DNA from: Anthoceros angustus
Lineage: Eukaryota > Streptophyta > Anthocerotopsida > Anthocerotales > Anthocerotaceae
NCBI GenBank assembly: GCA_010909165.1
Contig: VJWM01000377.1
Location: 1-26,599 of the forward strand
Reading direction: 5' to 3'
DNA: 26,599 nt
Position 1 is the first letter of the stretch; the number at the start of each line of letters is the position of its first letter. Of the stretch, positions 15,001-26,599 are shown piece after piece. The position numbers were made by a program, and so were the translations under genes. A model generated the notes under the pieces. That model made no database searches. It saw only the letters and a list, made by a program, of their open reading frames with translations, and was not told the origin of the DNA.

Positions 15001-18000
15001 AGGAGCAGGAAGGCTTTTGTGGTGTGCGTCCGCGATATTGAAGTTGTCGGCATTGGTCAGGCAAACCAGAAACGATTCGGTAGCCGTGCTCGCGAATGCC
15101 GCATGGAGGAAGAAGCAGGCCATCAGCAAGATCGACGTGATCCAAAACGAGCGCAGAGCGGGAGCGCAGTCGGGAGCAGAGCTGAGGCTCCAGGTTTAGA
15201 GATCCTTATGCAAAACCGACTCCGACTTCGGAGGAGAGACAAATTGCCATTAACATGTGCTTGTCTTGTGCAGAATTGGGGAATCTAGACGATGGGCCAG
15301 GGTCCAGGGTGCGTGCCTGTATGCAGGCGGCGTCGCATGTGGCGGGGAAGCGCTCGAGGACAGGCAATGCAGTGACTGGGTAAAAGGGATGTCGCTGAAG
15401 ATGGAGGGGTTTGCTGTACGCGCGTCCGCCGGCATGAGCTTGCCACAGATTTTGGAGGAGGAGAAGGAGAAGGTGAGGAAGAAGAGAGGGAGGCAAGGGA
15501 TGCCGCTGTACATGTCCCTGCCCAGCTGCGGAGGCTGGAGGAGGAGAACGCCGAGCTGCGAAAGGGTATAGCCTTTGCACGAAGGGATGCGCTGACCTGT
15601 AGGAATACGCATCGGAATCAGATTGCGGAACTTGAGTCCGAGAGGACACACTGCGTGAGGACCTGGAGGCAGAGCAGGAGAAGAGTATGTGCAAGGTCTG
15701 CTATGTGGAGCCCAGGAACAGCGTCGTCTTACCTTGCTTTCATTTCCTGTTGTGCAAGTCGTGCATGAAGCGGGCCCGGGACCGTACCATTCCTTGCCCT
15801 ACTTGCAGAGTCCGCATCACCGGATCAATGGCAGTGTTCGTGTCATAGTAGTAGTGCCACCGGATCCTAATCTATGTGTTAGGGCAACTTGTGCTGTCCC
15901 AATTCTCCCAGTCTGAGTCTGGGACTGGCTGTGTTGCAACTTGCGAAAACTCTGCCAGCGACAAATCTGCACAAGCAAGTGAAGAGCTAAGCAGCGAGGA
16001 GAAGAATTCTTGTCCTGTATAGGCTTGCTGCTTCTCCCTGGCTTTATCTAGGAGCTGATTGATAAGGTAGCTATGAACAAAGGCAATCAGTTTGCTGACA
16101 TTCCAATAATTGTACCGGTGCGACCTAGAAGCAGAGCAGAAGAAAAGTCTGTGCTTGGTCTGCCTCGTGGAGGCCAGGAACACCATCTTCCTTGCCATAT
16201 CTAGGAGCTGGTTGATAAGGTAGTATGAACAAAGGCAATCAGGTTTGGGTTTGCTGACATTCCAATAATTGTACCGGTGCGACCTAGTGCTTGGTCTGCC
16301 TCGTGGAGGCAAGGAACACCTTCTTCTTTGGGAATCTCTTAAAAGGATTCTTGGTTAGAGCCAGGAATAAAAGATACCTTGCAACTGTGTGGAATACTCA
16401 GGGTGTCTGAGCGTCAATCTCGATTCGAACCCACTACGTTGTATTCTAGGTCAGAATGCGTGAAAGGTGAGCATACTGGGCTCTGCATCGCGGCTGCCAA
16501 GGAATGGCGGGTGAGAAGGAGGTAACCTGGCTGAGGACCTGATGCTGCTGAGCGGCGGTCCTGCGAGGAGCAGTCTGGGCCAGGGAAAGAAGAGGCAAGC
16601 GACAAGAGTAGACATTTAAGGGACCATGCAACAAACGGGGAGAAATTAAAAGAAAAGAAAAATTCACCTTGTCCTCTATAGCTGCCTGCAGCTCCAGCTA
16701 GTCTTGGTACAGACTGGTTTTCCTCTTCCTTCCAGCTAGTCTTGGTACAGACTGGTATTTACGGGAAAGCTGGTTGATCAAGGTAGCTATGAACAAAGGT
16801 AGACAAGTTTGCTGACATTGGCCTATCGTCCACGATTAATTCTTTCCAGAATTTGGGAACCCGAGAGGTCGCTTACAGACGCAGAGCCTGTTTACCCTGA
16901 TCTTGAAACTGTAGCGTGCAATATTGCAGCCCAAGTGACAATATCGCGCTGCACCATTTCTTGCTTCTGACGCAAAATGAAGTCGAAGTGGACCATTCCA
17001 GCATCGAAGCTTTAGGGTCTGTTGCCCACCACTCAATGGAAGAGACGGTCGTCGACAAGATACGTGTCCAGATGATGGCATTTGTGCATTAAGCTGCCAA
17101 CATTTAGCCCTGCGAACATCCTGCCTATCAGGAGTAATCAGAGGTCGTGGATGGGCAGGACATCAAAGTAACCTGTCTGGAAAAGGGAAAGAGGGTCAAC
17201 GTCGAAGCTGCTTGTGAGTACTTCGATTCAAATGTGTCTGTTGGTAACACTTTTTGTTGCTTGTTTGTTGGTATTGACATGTATACTAAATGTGGAAGCT
17301 GGTTAGATGCCCATTACGAGCTGAACACCCTGTCTCACCGCACTGGAGGCGCTCTTAGCAGTTTCTATCCATGAAGTCTTTTGTCCAGCAAGTAATCAGC
17401 TGGCATCGGTATCATGCAGAAGGGGTTTGGGAAATTCTCCATTGTGATCTTTACCCTGAAGAAATTCTCAAAGGTGGCCTTAACCCTGAACTCTTTGCCA
17501 GGCCTGATGCTTACATGCATGCTGAATGTGGCAGCAGGGTGGACTCGAGCAGCATGTATTTGATAAATGACCCACATACTCTTGCAGGCTCAAGAGTGAA
17601 TGAACCACCTGCATACTTTCCTCAGTGTTCTAAGAATGGACTTGTGCAAATAGTGCGGTAGGATAGGATGAGATATGTATCAGGGTGTTCGCTCGATATG
17701 ACGATGCTTTTGAAAGCCCGTCATATTCTAGGACATACTAGCTGTACCATATGCGGATTGTTTCTCACGCTGAGGTCAGTTTTCAAATACATGGTGTGCG
17801 TCCACCATGCTGCCACAATCAGCATACATGTAAGCAAGAGCCCAGGGAAACAATTCAGGCTGAAGGCCACATTAAAGACTCTATTTGTGAATTTCGCGGG
17901 ACATTCGTGTCGACCAGATAGTTACCAATCACATTAGAACGTGGTGCTGCCAGCAACTGGCAACACTTCCTCCTCGAAAATCGAATGATTCCCGAAAGAA

Positions 18001-21000
18001 ATGAAGCAGTAAACCCATCACTAACTCTGTTCACAAAACACCAGGGCAAAACGCTGCACAGGAAAGAAATATCCTCACCATTCAGCAGTCCAATATTGCA
18101 GGCCTACTCTGTACGAGCAACTGCGTGGACAACCCCACTGTGACATGATTATCTTGTACAGACAGCATTGAGATCTCACCGGTACCTGACATGAATCAGC
18201 CCTAGACAAACGCACAGTAACGACTACATCACTGTCATCGATGAAACAACCTCTCCTGGCAACACCATCAAACCCCTGCGAGCATCCCTCAAGCTCCCAC
18301 ATTCTCCATAGAGCCATGACGCCCATTCACGATCCTGCACACGCCCAAGCTCTGGCTTGTCCGGAGAGCTCGAATTGGAAGGCGACGCACCATGGCCCAT
18401 CTGAATATCCAAAGAAACCAGCTGCCCATCAACACAACATGCCTGGGGCAAGCGGTTTAACCACCGAACCTACCCTTACGCAGGAAGGCCAAACGAACGC
18501 GAGTGCCATATCCGAGGTATGTGAGTGTACCATTTTATCAAAGGTATGGTGAGCAGGGCACCAGCCGCGCCCGCGCAAACCAACAAAGGGCTGGCATGGC
18601 ACAAGCCTGCAGACTGCGCACTCCGGACTCAAAACCAATCCAAAAGTCTCTCCTCGGTTCACCGCTGTGAAGAGAACTCAGACTTGTCAAGTAAACGAAC
18701 AGGCTGAAGGGCTCGGACGGCCACCCATTGGACAAAGCAACAACTGACATTAGCTAGATGCGTTGCAATAGCAGCTGGCCAGTCTGCAAGCACAAGAGTA
18801 TCAACTTGGCTACTGGCTTTGCACATTGCAAGCTCCTGAAAACAGCTGTCAAAGCCGGGAGACATGTATGCAAAGACTGTATCTTGTCGACAACAGACCA
18901 ATGTCATCAGCCTCTGCAAAGCATCACCTAACTTTGTGGATAACAGGACAATGTCAAAACCTGGCTACCTTTCGTCATGGGTAGGTACCCATGAAGCAAG
19001 GTAGCCAGCCTCTCATAAAAACCAGCATGTACCCTAGACCAGCTGGAGAGGAGGAGGCCTATACAGGACGAGGTGAAACACCTTTTTCCTCTTTGCTCAG
19101 CTCTCCTTGCTTAGGTCTTGTCCAGCTTGCCTCTTCCCTTGCTTGCTGGTCTTGTCGAATTTTTCTGTGATGCTGCCAACAGTAGCATGCTTTTCCTCCC
19201 TTTCCCGCAACAGCGCGGCCTGCTGTCTCATCCTCATGCTCTTCCTTTTGCACTATCTGTGCCATGGCCATGCTGCTCGCTTGGCTTCTAGTTTTTCCTC
19301 GCCGCATGCAACTCCGTGGCCCCTTCCTTGAAAATTCGCCAATTATGCACAATACAAGCACACGTTAATGGCGTTGTCAATTTCATTTTCCTCCCTTGAA
19401 TACGACTCCAGGGATTTGCACACGGAAGGAAGGTGGACGGTAGCTCTAAACCCCTGCAGACCAGTGAGCATCCGCCACCTCATTCCGGCATCTTTGGGAA
19501 GCCTCAATCTTCTCCTGGCCGCAATCACGCTCTCTGCGTTCGTTGCGGATGACTTGAATCTTGCCCTTCTTCTTCAATATGGCGTCCGGATGCAATGACC
19601 TTCCTACATCCGGTTTCTGTCTTCAGCTTTTTGTCCAGGGAAGTTGATGTACTCCGCTTCGCACAAACGTTTTTCTGTTTCTCAAGCCTCGTTACCAGCT
19701 CCTCGTCGGACAGGTCCTTCAGATACGCAGCAAGGTCCCATCGGCTGCGCTGACGCTCTTGCGGTCGTTGCGGATCATTTGAAGCTGCTTCTCCAACTTC
19801 ATATCCTTGACCCCTTCCTTCTCGACCCCTGTGCCGTGTCTAACAACCTTGCCACCAACGTAATTTTCCCCTCACTCGAGCCTTTCCTCAAGCATGTTAT
19901 CTGATTGCAGCTTCAGTTCCGCAGCAAGACTGCCCTCCTTATCCGCCATTCCTCGCCAGCCGTGATGCAGAGCCCAGTATCCTCAACCTACATGCAAGGC
20001 AGAGGCGTACAGACACCGTTGCATATGTATATGGCGGGTGTCTGTAATCACATGGGCAAGCACATGCGATTGCAGACACCCGCACATGTGATAAGGGCAA
20101 GATGTGACACATCCCCTTATCACATGTGATTAGGGACAAACCTTCCTTCTCACAGGCCTGCAGGAGGTTTAGAGCTACCTTCCTACCTTCCTTCTCAAAG
20201 GTCTGCAGGTTTAGAGATACCGTCCTACCTTCTACCTTCCTTGTGCAAAGCCCTCCTTCTTGAAAATCGGATGTGGAGGAGGGACAGTGAAATTGACAAT
20301 GCCACTAACGGGCGAATTCCCAAGGGAGGGGCCACGGAGTGCAGGAGGATGTCTCTCTGCACGAGGCTCTGCATGCAGGCGGAAAAACCAGAAGCCTGGC
20401 AAGCGAGCGGCGAGGTACAGGGGATGAAGTTGGAGGAGCTTGATGAGCTCGGCTCCTCCACCATGGCCATGGCGCAGATAGTGGAAAAGGAGAATGAGGA
20501 AGGGAGAGGAGGCCGCGCTACGGAGAGAGGAGGCAAGGCACAAGCCTGCAGACTGCGCACCGGACTCAAAACCAATCCAAAAGTCTCTCCTCGGTTCACC
20601 GCTGTGTGAAGAGAACTCAGACTTGTCAAGTAAACGAACAGGCTGAAGGGCTCGGACGGCCACCCATTGGACAAAGCAACAACTGACATTAGCTAGATGC
20701 GTTGCAATAGCAGCTGGCTGGCCAGTCTGCAAGCACAAGTATCAACTTGGCTACTAGCTTTGCACATTGCAAGCTCCTGAAAACAGCTGTAAAGCCGGGA
20801 GACATGTATGCAAAGACTATATCTTGTCGACAACAGACCAATGTCATCAGCCTCTGCAAAGCATCACCTAACTTTGTGGATAACAGGACAATGTCAGAAA
20901 CCTGGCTACCTTTCGTCATGGGTATGAAGCAAGGTAGCCAGCGCTCCTCTCTCATAAAAACCAGCATGTACCCTAGACCAGCTGGAGAGGAAGAGCAGGC

Positions 21001-24000
21001 CTATACAGGACGAGGTGAAACACCTTTTTCCCCTCTTTGCTCAGCTCTCCTTGCTTAGGTCTTGTCCAGCTTGCCTCTTCCCTTGCTTGCTGGTCTTGTC
21101 GAATTTTTCTGTGATGCTGCCAACAGTAGCATGCTTTTCCTCCCTTTCCCGCAACAGCGCGGCCTGCTGTCTCATCCTCATGCTCTCCTTTGCACTATCT
21201 GTGCCATGGCCATGCTGCTCGCTTGCCAGGCTTCTAGTTTTTCCTCGCCGCATGCAACCTGTGGCCCCTTCCTTGAAATTCGCCAATTATGCACAATACA
21301 AGCACACGTTAATGGCGTTGTCAATTTCATTTTCCTCCCTTGAATACGACTAGGGATTTGCACACGGAAGGAAGGTGGACGGTAGCTCTAAACCCCTGCA
21401 GACCAGTGAGCATCCGCCACCTCATTCCGGCATCTTTGGAGGCCTCAATCTTCTCCTGCAATCACGCTCTCTGCGTTCGTTGCGGATGACTTGAATCTTG
21501 CCCTTGGCCTTATTCTTCTTCAATATGGCGTCCGGATGCAATGACCTTCCTACATCCGGTTTCTGTCTTCAGCTTTTTGTCCAGGGAAGTTGATGTACTC
21601 TCCGCTTCGCACAAACGTTTTTCTGTTTCTCAAGCCTCGTTACCAGCTCCTCGTCGGACAGGTCCTTCAGATACGCAGCAAGGTCCCATCGGCTGCGCTG
21701 ACGCTCTTGCGGTCGTTGCGGATCATTTGAAGCTGCTTCTCCAACTTCATATCCTTGACCCTTTCCTTCTCGACCCCTGTGCCGTGTCTAACAACCTTTG
21801 CCACCAACGTAATTTTCCCCTCACTCGAGCCCTCAAGCATGTTATCTGATTGCAGCTTCAGTTCCGCAGCAAGACTGCCCTCCTCCTTATCCGCCATTCC
21901 TCGCCAGCCGTGATGCAGAGCCCAGTATCCTCAACCCACATGCAAGGCGTACAGACACCCGTTGCATATATGTATGAAGTGGGGTGTCTGTAATCACATG
22001 GGCAAGCACATGCGATTGCAGACACCGCACATGTGATAAGGGCAAGATGTGACACATCCCCTTATCACATGTGATTAGGGACAAACCTTCCTTCTCACAG
22101 GTCTGCAGGAGGTTTAGAGCTACCTTCCTACCTTCCTTCTCAAAGGTCTGCAGGTTTAGAGATACCGTCCTACCTTCTACCTTCCTTGTGCAAAGCCCTC
22201 CCTTCTTGAAAATCGGATGTGGAGGAGGGACAGTGAAATTGACAATGCCACTAACGGGCGAATTCCCAAGGGAGGGGCCACGGAGTGCAGGGAGGATGTC
22301 TCTGCACGAGGCTCTGCATGCAGGAAAACCAGAAGCCTGGCAAGCGAGCGGCGAGGTACAGGGATGAAGTTGGAGGAGCTTGATGAGCTCGGCTCCTCCA
22401 CCATGGCCATGGCGCAGATAGTGGAAAAGGAGAATGAGGAAGGGAGAGGAGGCCGCGCTAATGCGGAGAGAGGAGGCAAGGCATGCAACAGTTGTTTCCG
22501 AGCTGCAAAGCATGGAGGCGAGAGAATATAGCCTCTGAACGAACGGCTGCACTTGACCTTAGGAATGAGCGTTAGCAAATTGCGTCCGACCTGGAGGCGG
22601 AGCAGGAGAAAATATGTGTAAGATCTGCTTTGTGGAGGCCAGGAACACCGTGGTCTTACCTTGCTTTCATTACTGTGCATGCAGCGGCACAGGGACCAGA
22701 CCCTACTTGCCCTACTTGCACAGACCCCATCACCGGATCAATGGCCTTGTATGTGGCATAGTAGTGGTACTGCTGCTGTCCCAATTTTCTAACCTGGGAC
22801 CCGCTTTGTCTGCTGAACTCTGCCATCATCACAGAAAACTTAGACGAAACCAGCAAGGGAAGAGGTAAGGACAACACTAAGAAGCTGGCCAAGACTAAGC
22901 GAAGGGAGAGCTAAGCAACGAGGGACAAGAGATTTTTCACCTCGTCTTGTATAGGCATGCTCCTCCTCTCCAGCTAGTCTGGGTGCATACCGGTTTTTGT
23001 TAGAGAGGAGCGCTGGTTGAACAAGGTACCCACGAACAAAGCCGGTAGCCACATTTGCTTGTTATCCACACGATTAATTCTTTGCAGACATGTCTCTGGG
23101 CTTTGAATGAAGAGCTGTTTGTAGGAGCTTGCCTTGAATGTGCAAAGCCAGTTGCTAGTGTTGACACTCTCGCGTGCCTGCAGACTGGCCAGCCAGCTGC
23201 TTTTACAGCACATCTACCTGCAATAAGAGCTCTACATGTCCTTCCATGCCCAAGCAGTGTCAAAAACCCCGCGTGCATCTTCCATTTCGTCGAATTTGGC
23301 ACACCTGTTCACGAGGCGGTTACCAACCAGTATTTTATCTTGCAGTCCGTTCCAAAGATGTAACGCACCAGTGCATGCACAGACCTTCAGAAGGGCACCT
23401 GCCTGGACATGTATGCAAAATTCGGAGAACTGGAGTAATGCCCAATGATGGAGAACTGGAGGCAAAAGGCGCTTGTTGTGTATGGGCAAGTGGACCGGGA
23501 GGGGCCTAATTGTGGCTGACCATGTTACATGTGAACCAAAGCGATCTAGACCAGACACACGACACACAGAGAAGAACAACGAGTAGTGTGTTTCATTATG
23601 AGCCTGAAAAGGCATTACACAAGAGCAGAACGAAGAGTCACGTCTGTTCATATAGCGTCCCTAAACAAAAGGAGAAACGAGCTTCACGTAAAACGTAACC
23701 AGTTTCACACCCCTTGAAGCGAGATGATCTAAAACAGCAGTGTATCACAAATCAACGAGTCCCAATCTTGAACAGAAGCTCTCATGTTTAATCTTCCCCA
23801 AAGGCTTGGTGAGAATGTCGGCTAGCTGGTCTTCAGTGGATACGTACGTCAACACTAGCGCTCCTAAGTCCACCTTGAGACGGAGGAAATGATATCTTAC
23901 TTCTATGTGTTTTGATCGCTCATGAAACCTCAGATCTTTTGAGAGAGCAATGGTAGCTGTATTATCACACATTAATTCCAAAGGGCCTTCTTGTGGGTAA

Positions 24001-26599
24001 CCAAGGTCTCGAAGTAGCTGAACGATCCATAGTCCTTCCTTGGCGGCTGAGGCAGCAATATATTCAGATTCAGCTGAACTCTGTGCAATCGAGGTTTGTT
24101 TCTTCGACTTCCAGCTCACAGGCCCCTGCAAGCATGAACACGTAACCACTTGTGGATTTTCTAGAGTGAGGATCGCCTGCATAGTCTGCATCAGTCCAAC
24201 CTATAAGCTTGGTTGCAGCATCAGGACCTCCTTTGTACTGAATTCCACGGGTTCTCGTTCGCTGAAGATATCTAAGGATTCTTTTAGCTGCTACCCAATG
24301 TAACTTTCCAGGATTGGACAGGAACTGAGAAACGTGGCCATTAGGACACGCTATATCTGGTCTAGTGTATTGAGCTAAATGCTGAACACTGCCTACTACG
24401 CCTGCATACGGAACTGATTGCATCTCAGCAGCTTCATCATCTACTTGAGGTGACATAGTCTTACTTAGTCTTGGGCCTGTTTGCATGGGTGTGTCTACAG
24501 GTTTGCAGCTAGACATTTCATACTTGGTCAGTAAGTTAAAACATACGTATCCTGATGCAAGGTGATAGTATGACTAGACGAATTCTGAACGACCTGAATA
24601 CCAAGACAATATGACATACTCCCATTATCAGTCATTTTGAACTCTTTCCAAGAGCAGATTTGCACTCCGCTAAATACTTTTCATCATTTGAAACCATGAT
24701 GAGGTCATCTACATAGAGACCCATCATAAGCATCTGTGTCCCCTATTTCTTGTGAAGACGCTAGAGTCCATGATTTTTAACATAACCTGTGCTGAGTAAA
24801 TACCGAAGTAGATGCTCGCATCATTTCCTGAGACCGCCATCCATAGAGTGTTTCAAGAAGGCACACCTTGGACTCTTGGCCTTTACTTCATATCCAGGAG
24901 GTCGTTGAACGTAGATTTCTTCTTTTAAAATCCCATGAAGAAACGGGTCTCCACATCTAATCGATGTATAGCGAGACCATATAGAGCAGCTAGGGCTATC
25001 ATCACACGAAGAGAGGTGAGTTTAACTAGGGCTGAAGATATCGGATTCGAGTAGTCGACTCCACTCTTTTGTGTGAATCCTCTTGCTAGAGTCCGGCCTT
25101 GAACTGCGAGAGCCATCTCGCGTGCTTCTTTCTCAAGACCCATTTGCTGCCCACGATGTTTCGCCGTGGATCAACCAAGGTCCGTGTGTTAGAAACCAAG
25201 GATTGATATTCACCCCATTGCCTGCTTCCGAGTTGGATTCGGTCCTTTAGTGCTTAATGAGAACAATGTCAAGACTAGAGAGCATGCGTAAAGGCCTTGG
25301 ATTTGTCAAAGGAGAGATCATGAAATTTTACACTTGGAATCCCTCTGCTTTGGCCCGGTAGAGCGTCGTGTTGTGTTGTCAAGATGGAAGTCCATCGTGC
25401 TCGCAACATTAGGATCCGGTCCTTGAAATCCATCATGCTCAAGAACGCTATTCGTCCCGGCCGAAAGGTGATCTTTGTAAAGCCATCGTGTTGTGGGCGG
25501 GTGAGGGGAGCTGGGAAGGGGTGGTAAAGGAGCGCGGGTTAGGGATTGGGTGGGAAGTGGCACGGAATGGGAGGCGGTTGAAAGACGTCGTCCGCATAGG
25601 TGGTAGGAAGGAGTGTCATCGCTACTGGCTGCCGGTGAAGGATCCCGAGGAGGAGCGTTGCATAGAAGCTTCATCAAAGATGACATTCCCGCCAACGAAA
25701 AGCGGGTTGTGGCGATTGTAGAGCCGGTAACCTTTCACACCAGCTTTTCGCCATATCCGACAAAGGTAAGTGGGATGGAACGAGGGTCCAATTTCTTGCA
25801 CTGGGAACATATTTGTAGGCGGTGCAGCCAAAAATCCTAAGATGGTCGACGTTCGCCTTCCAGATTTCATAAGGTGTCTTGTCTTCAATCGTGGAAGTGC
25901 CACATGATTTTGAACATAGCAAACGCAGCAGCAGCCCGCCCACGATAATTTGGGAGGCTAGCAGAGAGTCATGGACACATAATGGAGCGATGGCACTCAG
26001 CCTTTCCCAATTGTTGGTGTGAATATGGGACGATCTTTTGGTGTTGGATCCCGTGAGAGGAGATGTCCTCAAAAATTGGTGTGGTAAGTTCTCCCGCATT
26101 GTCGAGAAAATCTTGATCTTCCGTCATTGGTGGTTCTCGCATAAGCTTGGAACGCTTGAACAGTGGAAATGCCTCGGGTTTGTATTTGAGGAAATAAAGG
26201 TGTGTCCAAAGGATCGAAATCATCTAGCAAGACAAACATGTATAATTCGACAGTTGCTCCGTGCATTGGTCCGCAAAGGTCAGCATGTACCAACTCAAGG
26301 ACACGGATGTTTTGGTATGGGATCTTGATAAGGTCGGGTGGCGCGGTTTGCTCACGACACCGGGACATAGAGGTAAAGCTCCTAACTTAGGAGGTAACCC
26401 TAAAACCAGATTTTTGTGGACATCCGCCGCATGCCCCGCAGATGTAAGTGGTGTGGAACGAAGACTTTGGTTTCCAAGACGCCGGGCAGGAGACCGACGC
26501 GTGAGATGGGTAATGCTGTTCAAAGGTGTAGGTGGTAGGTAGGTCGATAGCAATGTAGGAAGCTGAGGGACGTCCAAGGAAGTTCGGCCTTAATCGAAA

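Overview
The window looks like repeat-rich plant nuclear DNA. It holds decayed pentatricopeptide-repeat (PPR) gene pieces, RING-finger/coiled-coil genes, a Ty1/copia pol region, a degenerate non-LTR-type reverse transcriptase, a tRNA-derived SINE, GT-AG introns and TATA boxes, and no bacterial-style operons. PPR fragments of the 'MYxKCGSLxDAR' type together with very short introns (one apparent intron of 35 nt) make a lycophyte such as Selaginella my best guess. That is inference from family content, not proof. Almost every coding region is interrupted by frameshifts or stops, so most are annotated as pseudogenes.

Layout. 1-820: non-coding, with short tandem duplications. 815-2113 (+): decayed reverse transcriptase. 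2557-3662 (-): RING-family copy 1. 4587-6429: tandem repeats, a SINE (5022-5230) and a second copy of the first 113 bases of the window (5530-5642). 5858-6350 (+): 5' piece of RING-family copy 2. 6740-7970: PPR pieces a, b and c. 7862-8970 and 12250-13365: a duplicated block (X1/X2) with a conserved 18-bp hairpin. 8996-9633 (+): spliced coiled-coil gene fragment. 9721-10170: 231-bp tandem repeat. 10190-12250: GC-rich, decayed, possibly gag-like block read on the minus strand. 13362-15848: two divergent RING genes sharing a 319-bp intergenic promoter. 15849-16835: partial RING copies and an internally deleted copy. 17100-18500: rearranged second set of PPR pieces. 18598-22486: 1.94-kb tandem duplication (A/B), each unit holding a head-to-head pair of RING-family genes. 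22900-23435: RING 3' module and a PPR fragment. 23523-26599 (-): Ty1/copia element running off the right edge.

The dominant theme is one recurrent gene family, with about nine partial or complete copies. Its protein plan is: N-terminal 'MAxxxxxxLAxxLxLLSDDELEE', then repeated LSDEEL and IRNER motifs, a charged coiled coil, a C3HC4 RING finger and a short tail 'G[ST]MxxxV' before the stop. The copies sit in inverted and divergent pairs. Their 3' flank is a recognisable module that also occurs away from the coding part. RING fingers of this type usually act as E3 ubiquitin ligases; the role of this family is not known to me. No pathway or operon-like cooperation between genes can be read from the window.
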